Source: Rheum nobile
Taxonomy: Eukaryota; Streptophyta; Magnoliopsida; Caryophyllales; Polygonaceae
DNA length: 64,000 nt
NCBI GenBank assembly: GCA_027886185.1
Contig: WOAB01000158.1
Location: 248,001-312,000 of the forward strand
Reading direction: 5' to 3'
Of this stretch, positions 56,640-64,000 are shown in pieces (position 1 is the first letter of the stretch; the number at the start of each line of letters is the position of its first letter). Both the position numbers and the translations under genes were made by a program. Under the pieces are notes generated by a model. That model did no database searches, was not told where the DNA came from, and worked only from the letters and a program-made list of their open reading frames with translations.

Positions 56640-58773
56640 ATAATTAATATATGTAAAAAGTCAACCCGGTCTATCAAACATGACTAGGTCAGCCCGGTCT
56701 ATCAAGCATATGGAAATCAAGATATGGATAGGGTCGGAGTTCTGTTGAAGTAGCTGATATAGCCTGGTTCAGATTTCACCTAGTCCAATAGGATGTTAAT
56801 TTGGACCATCTAGGTTAATAGACCTGGCCTGACCGGATATGTGGGCTCAAGTACTTTAGACAAAAAGAACAAATGAGGCCCATTGCCCCTTTTATTCATC
56901 CAAATCAGAGAAATTCCCCTAAAAATCCCGTTTAGAATTTTAACCCTTGTACTCTACTCATTTACATTCTCACGCTCTCTATCCTCACACTCACCCCTCC
57001 CGCATTTCTTGTAGGAACAATGTGTGCTGAAAACAGGAATAGTGTATGTTGAAGAGACTGTTCTCTACAAGTCTTGATCTTCTCTTGAGAGTTAATGTAG
57101 ACTTCGACTTCGAAAGGGATCGATCAATGAATGATGTAACTCTAGATAAGATTTGAATCGTGATAACATTTTCCGAAATCAGAATTTTGCCCCTTACTAA
57201 GCCTTAGGGATTTCGCAAAATTTAAAGTGAGATAAGAAACCCTTTAGTTCCATTCAAGGCTTCTGATGGGAACTAAACTATGTTCAATCTATTAATGGAG
57301 TGTGGCTTTTACTCAGATAGAGGACTTGTGTGTTCAATCTTGTGTCCACCACACTTTTACCGAATTGCCTTAAATAGGGTTTCGAGCTATTTCAAGGAAC
57401 GGTTATTGCAGGTTCAAGCGGTTACTAGCAGTTACCAGCTATTCCAACTGCCATGATGATTTCCAAGGATATCCAACTACTTCTATCATTTATCAACCGA
57501 TTTAAGGTACATAAGAGGTAGTTATTAATGGCGATTATAACACATTAGACATGTGCTGAAATAGTAACCATATCCCGGGTAACTGACGTTTACACCTACA
57601 GGAACGGTTGTTCCTTCCAGTGAACGACCACTCGTTCAACCTTAATACCTAATTAGCTTAAAGACACAATAACCTCTCAAATGTCGTAATCAAAGTGAAA
57701 AGTTTCTTGTCATTAACTAATTTCTCAATATTAGATAACTTCTAAAACTACCTATGGAAAAAAGATTTCATGCTTACTTGAAATCACCCCCTATAACATA
57801 AAGATTGATTTTATCATATAGAGGTGATGATTTTTCCTCCACAAAAACATATGTTTTGAAAATGAAGAAAAAAGTACACTTGACTTCGTAATATTTGTGG
57901 TGAAAATAATTTTTCAAAGTATAGGTAAAATCTCCTCTACATGAATGTTGTGATGACACATATGTAAAATAAATGTGGTGATGATACTCAAGCTTTAGGG
58001 TTCTCCTTTAGTATATGTATAGAACATAGATATCGAATTGTGAAAATATTTACAAAATCAATTAGTAATCGAATGAATGAATATGAGTATGTAGATAAAC
58101 TCGCATCTTAAGTTGCTACGTAAAAATCTGTATATCTTTGACTCACTTTTTAAAATTTACGTAAACCAAACCACTGGATTTATAGTCCCGTTATGATATG
58201 CATGCAAAAATATTTTACAACACATTTCAGATGATTAATTGTTTATGTTTATAATAGGATTAAAATTGCCATTAAATCTTCTTGATTTTCTCCTATATAT
58301 TTTATACTATTTTTATGTGTTATGATTTATGTATACAACTATTTAACAATCTAATAGAAGTATAGAACTAATTCACTAATCACGGTTTACAATATATATG
58401 TATACAACTAATTAAATTATTGACACATTCTATATATAAGATATGAATTTCGATCTTGACAATAACTATTTACATTACTTCTGACTGTTGAAATCAAATA
58501 TAAATTCAAAATAGTGTTGATAATAAAATTGAAAGTGTAGTCATATAAAATTTATTTGATAAAATGGGTAAGAAATGAACAAAATCTTAGAGATATTATG
58601 AAATATGAAAGATAATAATTATTCAAATTCAAACTCTAATCCTTAGCATATAATATCTTATATATTCATGGCGTTACTAAGTTGATTTGATTTTCAATAT
58701 ATGTTCTTATATGCTTTAGAAATTTTTTGAACTCTTCGAATCATGGTTCCGAAGAGTTCTTATTATAGGGATT
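56640..58773. other. Intergenic AT-rich DNA
   Basis: No gene recognised. A duplicated phrase 'cccggtctatcaa' occurs at 56667 and 56694. A moderately GC-balanced part around 57000-57700 looks like non-coding transcribed or UTR-type DNA, which I cannot support further. Confidence 0.4.
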
Positions 58774-60029
58774 TATTCTTGGCAAAATTACAGGAAACCA
58801 CCCATTAAATGGGACACTTTACCTACAATCACCCGTTATGACGTAATTATTTTAAACCATCCCTTAAATTAACTCAGTTAACAATCAATCACCCCCGACG
58901 CGAATTCGTCCAATTTTCCGTTAAAAGGGGTAAAATTACCAAAATACCACTGGATTTTTGAAATAATTACTGGTTTGTGACCGATTACGTGATTTATATT
59001 TTACATTTTTACCGAACCGATTTAGGTGATTAATTTTATACTAGTTTGAGCATGCCTTTCACATGAAAAAACTCATCAGCTCCCATGGAAGATCATACTC
59101 CAACTCTCTGTCATACTACCCACGGGTAAAACTCTCTCTCACTCAATCTTTGTATAAAGTTTCTTTTTGAATTGATAATTAAAGCAGATAATCATGGGCA
59201 TTGTTCAACATACCATCTATTTAAAAAATAATCACCAGGATCCCAATCTGAAGGAATAATAAAAATACAACTTTCAATTTTGTTAAATATGCTAAATTCA
59301 CTTATACGAGTCTAATTGCATTATGTTTTTGTTTATTTCACTAGTTTGTATTTCAATTTTTATTTTTCGCATTTAAATCTATGTTCTAGGTTACAAATTT
59401 TGACCCTTTACGATTTCACATTCTTGTGTAAACTACATATGACAATGCCGACAATTGAATCCATGGGCGAATAAGAGGGCTCTATGAGTCGGCGGTTTCG
59501 GACATACAGAATCGATTAACCTTGATCTCTCGGCCGACCACTCCACCCTCTTGTCTGACGCCCACGAGAATATGAAGGAGATCTGGAACTTGTATTCGTC
59601 GACGACACCTACATCTAGCCAAATCTTGACGAGCCGACGAAGCACAACCTCCCACGAAAGAACAAGGTGGCTCTTCTGCGCTAGTGACTAGGTCGATGAG
59701 GCTGGCGGTGCTCGATGCAGAATGAACGGAGGGGACGACGATCAAAATTGGTGGCAGCCATTCGAGAGTTGCTCAGGATCGTAAAAGGGTGTTCCATTTC
59801 TTTCCTATGTGTGGTGGTGTTCAAATTCGATTCGTCAATTTTATTCTATGCCATTGTTGTGTTGCTGAAGAATGTATCAAACCGAAATGGAAGAAGATCT
59901 CGAACCAGATCAGTAAATAATTTCCCCCAAAATCGGTTCGGTAAAAAGGTAACATATAAATCACGGAACCGGTCACAAACCAGTAATTATTTCAAAAATC
60001 TGGGGTATTTTGGTAATTTTACCCCTTAA
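58774..60029. mobile_element. Inverted-repeat element (Mutator-like?), one end truncated
   Basis: A ~105-bp arm at about 58920-59026 ('ggggtaaaattaccaaaata' ... 'taccgaaccgattt') is repeated in inverse orientation at 59930-60029. Outside the left arm the sequence 'ggcaaaattacaggaaacca' (58780) continues in the style of a Mutator-like terminal repeat but has no partner on the right, so the right terminus may be lost. The space between (about 59430-59780) is a GC-richer island unlike its surroundings. Long inverted ends with foreign GC-rich cargo resemble a Pack-MULE. Confidence 0.6.
59430..59780. other. GC-richer cargo-like island
   Basis: Codon-like text is open on both strands over short distances; for instance the plus strand gives 'LSDAHENMKEIWNLYSSTT'. 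I do not recognise the source. The base composition contrasts with the AT-rich arms. It could be a captured exon. Confidence 0.4.
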
Positions 60030-60229
60030 AAAATTGCAGAATGTAGCGCTAAACCTTGCTTTCATCACCAACCGAACAAGCCTTAAGTCTAAAAAATTAA
60101 ATTTGATAAAATCTTAACTACTAAATATAATAAATGGTTAGATTAGTTTCATCTTCTTTTCATATGAGATTATAATTTTCTTATTTTTAACTAATATTAT
60201 AACCTTCACTTTATTTATGAGATGAATTT

Positions 60230-61909
60230 GGAAAAAGGGTGTGGATCCGGTGAGAATGAACATTAGGGTGAGAAATGAGAATAGCTCCTAGCCTTTAAAT
60301 CCAAAGGTTAGGATGCACATGACCACTTAAATGGATAATTAACCGGTCAAACCGGTCACCATATGTGCATCAATATTATAACCTTCACTTTTTTTTGGGC
60401 CACTTTTTGACTTAAGTTGGTATGTGCATACATTTTGGCTTGTGTGTGCATCTATATTGTCCTATATGTGCATCAAAATTTTATAAGGCGTTGTCCGACC
60501 TAAGTTTTTTTTTCGGCCTTTTTTTTTCAGGTCCACTTTTTGCTTGCGCTGACATGTGCACCATTTTTTACTTGTGTGTGCATCAATATTGACTTGTATG
60601 TGCATTAAAACTTTATAAGCTGTTGTCCAACCATTTTTTTCGATTCAATTTTTCGCAGCCCAACTTCTTTCCAAAACTTATATTTTGCTTGAGATGGCAT
60701 GTGCATACATTTTAGCTTGTATGTGCATCAATATTGATATGTATGTGCATCTCAAGATTGTAAAAAATATGCATTGTTTTCTAGAGAAAATGTGCATGAG
60801 TTGTACACTATATGTGCATAAGTTTTGACATGTGCACATTCAAGCAAAAAGACATGTGTTTCAAATAATATGCACATACAAGTCAAAAACTCATGCACAT
60901 ATGAAGCCAAGAAAACGATGCATATAAGTAAAATTTAGATGCACAGACAATTCAAAATTCATGCACTTATAAGACAAAAAACCTATACACAATCTGTAAA
61001 GTGTATAAGATTTTACATGTGTGTGCATAAGTTTCCACTTACAAAAAGTCACACATATAGTCAAACCATATGCACGCCTAGTTTAATTTACATGCACATG
61101 CAAGCAAAAAGACATGCACTTCAAATGTATGCACATACAAGCCAAAACGCATGCACAATTCAACCCATGAAAACAACGCATAGAAGTAGAATTTAGATGC
61201 ACATACAGGTCAAAATGTATGCACACACATGCCAAAACATATGCACATTCTATGAAATGCGTGCATAAGTTTTTGCATGTATGTGCATGAGTTTCCACAT
61301 ACACAAAGTCACACATATAATCAAAACCCTATACAGAATTTATGGAATTTAGATGCACATACAACAAAAAAGACATACACTTCAAAAGGTATGCACATAC
61401 AAGCCAAAACTCATGCACATTTCAACCCAAAAAAAATAATACACACAAGTAGAATTTAGATGCAAATATATGTCAAAATCTATGCACACACAAGCTAAAA
61501 CATATGCACATGCTGAGAAGTGCATGAGTTTTCACATACACAAAGTCACACATATAGTAAAAAATCATATACAAATTTTATGCAATATCAATGCACATAC
61601 AAGTCAATATCGATGCACATACAAGCAAAAATCAATGCACATCTAATCGTAAGCCAAAAATTTTGGTTGGAAAAAAAAACTTTGGCCGGTCAACGCCGAA
61701 GCTCGGGTGGTCAACGCCGGAGCTCCGGCGTTGACCGTCGGTAACTGGTTTGACCAGTCAAACTCCCAAAAATCAGGTCATGTGCATGGCACATGACGTT
61801 TTAATGAAAGTTTAATCCTAACCTTTGGTTTATTTGTCACCCAAAGACTAGGATTTATTCTCATTTCTCACCCTATTATATATTCTCACATAACACTTAC
61901 CCTTTTTTT
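60230..61909. mobile_element. Foldback-like element made of ATGTGCAT motifs
   Basis: The left end 'agggtgagaaatgagaatag' (60267) and the right end ('ctcatttctcaccctatt', about 61858) are inverted, as are 'ccaaaggttaggat' (60300) and its complement near 61808-61835. Inside, the left part (to about 60840) has mostly TATGTGCATC forms and the right part mostly ATGCACATACAAG forms, with dozens of copies in total. The whole is thus a long imperfect palindrome with a longer right arm. There is no coding capacity; open frames here simply read the repeat. Confidence 0.65.
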
Positions 61910-62239
61910 AAAGTCACTTTCTAGATTCCAAGTTGAAGAAGAAGTTTATTTTTATTTTATTTTTAGCGTGAAGAAGAAGTTTAAGCTTGCTTACTTTAAC
62001 CGAACAGAATAATAAGAAATGAATTCCATACTAGACTTGTACAAACTCAAATTCGGGTGATGATCAAGGCTTTGATTGGCAATACCAAGTTGATACGAGC
62101 TAAAGTTTAATCTGATTCTGACAATAAATTTAGTAGATGATATAACAAATTGAAGCTATCCATTTTTTATAGTATATATATAAATGATAAATCCATCTCG
62201 AATCCGGCTTGTTGGCATCATGATGATGTCATCACCTCG

Positions 62240-62360
62240 ATGACAGTTTCTGTCATCACAAACACAAACACAAAATGTTTTCACAAACATAAACTGTCAT
62301 CACAAACACAAACTGTCATAAAAACACAAACCGTCTTCAAAACACAAACTGTCATCACAA
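62240..62360. repeat. ~20-bp minisatellite
   Basis: Recurring 'ctgtcatcacaaacacaaa' with variants (62250, 62287, 62305, 62345). AT-balanced, non-coding. Confidence 0.75.
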
Positions 62361-62454
62361 TTAGTTGATGACAATCTCATTGTGTTGTCAATCTTTTCTA
62401 TGATGAAAACTCTCAATTTGATGACAATTTTAGTCGAAGTGTCACCACTACTAG

Positions 62455-62960
62455 GTGCACTTTCAAAGTGTTAGCACCTAATGTTGGCGGCACTTTCAAA
62501 TGTGTCATCAAGATAAGTAATTGGTGGCACGTTCAAAGTGTCATCGAGACGAGTAATTGGTGGCACTTTCAACGTTTCATCAAGACTAGTCGGTGACACT
62601 TTTAATCATCGAGACTAGTTAGGGGTATGTTCCAAGTGTCATCGAGAGTAGTCGGTGGCACGTTCGAAGTTTTATCCAGACTAGTCGGTGGCATGTTCGA
62701 TGTGTTACCGAGGCTTGTCGGTGGCATCTTCGAAGTGTCACCAACTAGAGGCTAGTCGGTGACCCGTTCAAAGTGTCACTGAGGCTAGCCGATGACACGT
62801 TCGAAGTGTCACTGAGGCTAGCCGGTGACACGTTCGAAGTGTCACTGAGGCTAGCCGGTGACACGTTCCAAGTGTCACCGAGGCTAGTTAGTGACACGTT
62901 CGAAGTGTCACAGAGTCTAGTCGGTGACACATTCTAAGTGTCACTGAGACTAGTCGCTAA
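62455..62960. repeat. 33-bp minisatellite with internal palindrome
   Basis: The unit GGCTAGYCGGTGACACGTTC followed by GAAGTGTCACTGA is repeated about a dozen times. The right half is more regular (33-bp spacing at 62750-62960), the left half more diverged and longer. Each unit holds GTGACAC-GTTCGAA-GTGTCAC, an inverted pair that could extrude. Because 33 is divisible by three, the minus strand reads as an 11-residue peptide repeat, which I take as incidental. Confidence 0.88.
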
Positions 62961-63395
62961 CACATTCTTTTCTTTCCATAATATGTGTGACTCTAATAAG
63001 AACGTGTTTTCCCTAGACCAGAATAGTGAAAAGCATGTAGCAAGCCCATCTTAAAGACATTATTCTACTACTCAAATACAACATTTTCCTTTATAATCCT
63101 TGTTTACTAATACTATGATTATATACATATCCATGTATGTGTATTGCATCATGGTTAATTGATTTAACTGAGCAACACTACCAAACAAGAGCCATGGTCA
63201 ACAACAACTTTAAGGAACCGAAAAAGAAATGCAGCTATGAACAAAGACATGACATATTTTTCCACCAAGAAAAAAAAAGTATCATCATACCTAAAAGTTT
63301 GGATGGAATCTCAAACTAAAGCAACATTGAAACACTATGCAAATAGAACGCCAAATGCTTTTCTAACCTCAAGACCTTCATTGTTCAATGCCATG
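62961..63395. other. Intergenic, no gene seen
   Basis: AT-rich. A 60-codon plus-strand frame at 63137-63319 has no recognisable domain. Confidence 0.45.
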
Positions 63396-64000
63396 TATAG
63401 TTCCTGATGCGACCTTGCCCTCGATGACTACCCTTGAGGAAGAAGACGCCATGAGCTTGCGTTCCAATGGCCCCGTCACTAGAGCTTGTGCCAAGGCCAT
63501 CGCTCAAGCCACACAATATAACGTCGCCCGCTCCTTTGCATGCGCCGGCTCATCCTCAACGCCACCGCTGCCTATGCTCCTTGTGACACTTGGTGCCTTA
63601 ACGCCTGGCACGCCTACGCTAGAGGCCTCAGTGCCATAGCGCCACAGTGGTCGCCGCCTGCCTTTATAGCGTTGCCTCTGTGACACTCGCCTCGGTGCCT
63701 GCCTATGCGTGTAGAGACGCCTATCTTACTACTTTTGCCATTTTGAGGTTATTTTGCTATTTGTAGAACTTTATACCTTTACTTAAGTTGTTTTTAGCAC
63801 TTTCTATTTTTAGCAACTTTCTATTTTCGGGCATGTGCTCTCTTAAGAGGTCGGCCCATTAGGCTTGTTTTGTGGGCTTACGGCCCATGACCGATTCTCA
63901 TTGGCTATAAAAGTCAAACCCTTGTAACATTTATCCTTACGTTGAAATTTATGCTAAGCTTGCCGTTGAGTCTTTACTCCGCCCCTTAGCCTCGACGTCG
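63396..64000 (+). mobile_element. Gypsy 3' LTR and coding tail, runs off window
   Basis: It is the inverse of 25540-24900: the frame 'ATLPSMTTLEEEDAMSLRSN' plus 'GPVTRACAK' matches the C-terminal tail of the host gypsy integrase frame, and the LTR starts near TGAGGAAGAAG (63435). The GC-rich 'gcctatgctccttgtgacac' part follows, and later text parallels the LTR at 43500-43750. The junction at about 63396 with unrelated DNA shows truncation of the upstream coding part. It belongs to the same family as 24766-44021 in opposite orientation. Confidence 0.85.

Noticed and set aside
60939..61744. His/Thr-rich frames in the ATGTGCAT region
   Set aside because: They read the motif array in different phases and are not conserved between the two arms.
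62745..62930. Peptide repeat SDTSNVSPASL on the minus strand
   Set aside because: A 33-bp minisatellite always gives an 11-residue repeat. There is no start context or flanking gene.
62240..62960. CRISPR-like array
   Set aside because: Units are contiguous or have similar linkers, without unique spacers, in a plant nuclear context.

Overview
This window reads as nuclear DNA of a flowering plant. The plant-typical signs are Ty1/copia and Ty3/gypsy retrotransposons primed by initiator-Met or Asp tRNA, CACTA, hAT, PIF/Harbinger and Mutator-like DNA transposons, a plant-mobile-domain gene relic, and introns with ordinary GT..AG borders in AT-rich DNA. A eudicot is likely, but I cannot name the genus. 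I see no intact single-copy host gene. The window is a transposon nest with old, quiet DNA between insertions.

Layout. 405-2837: decayed copia element (minus). 2838-5776: short LTR element in tandem form (LTR-internal-LTR-partial internal), inserted into the copia gag. 6054-13329: gag-protease gypsy copy (minus); its 5' LTR is split by a 3.3-kb CACTA element (9063-12373, TSD ACT) that carries a C48/Ulp1-like peptidase region. 13331-17670: relic of a MULE transposase/OTU gene, split by a hAT-type element (15232-17541) filled with a ~170-bp tandem array. 18794-21041: plant-mobile-domain relic. 24766-44021: gypsy element (minus) whose integrase is cut by a large-LTR element without coding capacity (26120-32506, TSD ACCTA) and a complete gag-protease-only LTR element (32742-39519, TSD CCTAT), and whose leader holds a solo LTR (40751-43008, TSD TAAGA). 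44900-52560: PIF/Harbinger element (minus); its Myb/SANT ORF1 is split by a second CACTA element (47776-51975, TSD GTC) carrying exons of an HVA22/TB2-DP1 gene. 55853-56620: LINE 3' end. 58774-61909: two inverted-repeat elements, one built from dispersed ATGTGCAT motifs. 62240-62960: minisatellites. 63396-64000: another copy of the 24766-44021 gypsy family, plus strand, running off the window.

The most unexpected signal is a CpG-rich inverted-repeat motif (CCGC-N3/4-GCGG with flanking arm bases) clustered in the LTRs of several otherwise dissimilar LTR families. In the gag-protease family it occurs both in the LTR and inside gag, and the exact version co-varies between the two places in each copy.

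All coordinates and matches were read by eye. No alignment, database search or folding program was run, and percent identities are not given.
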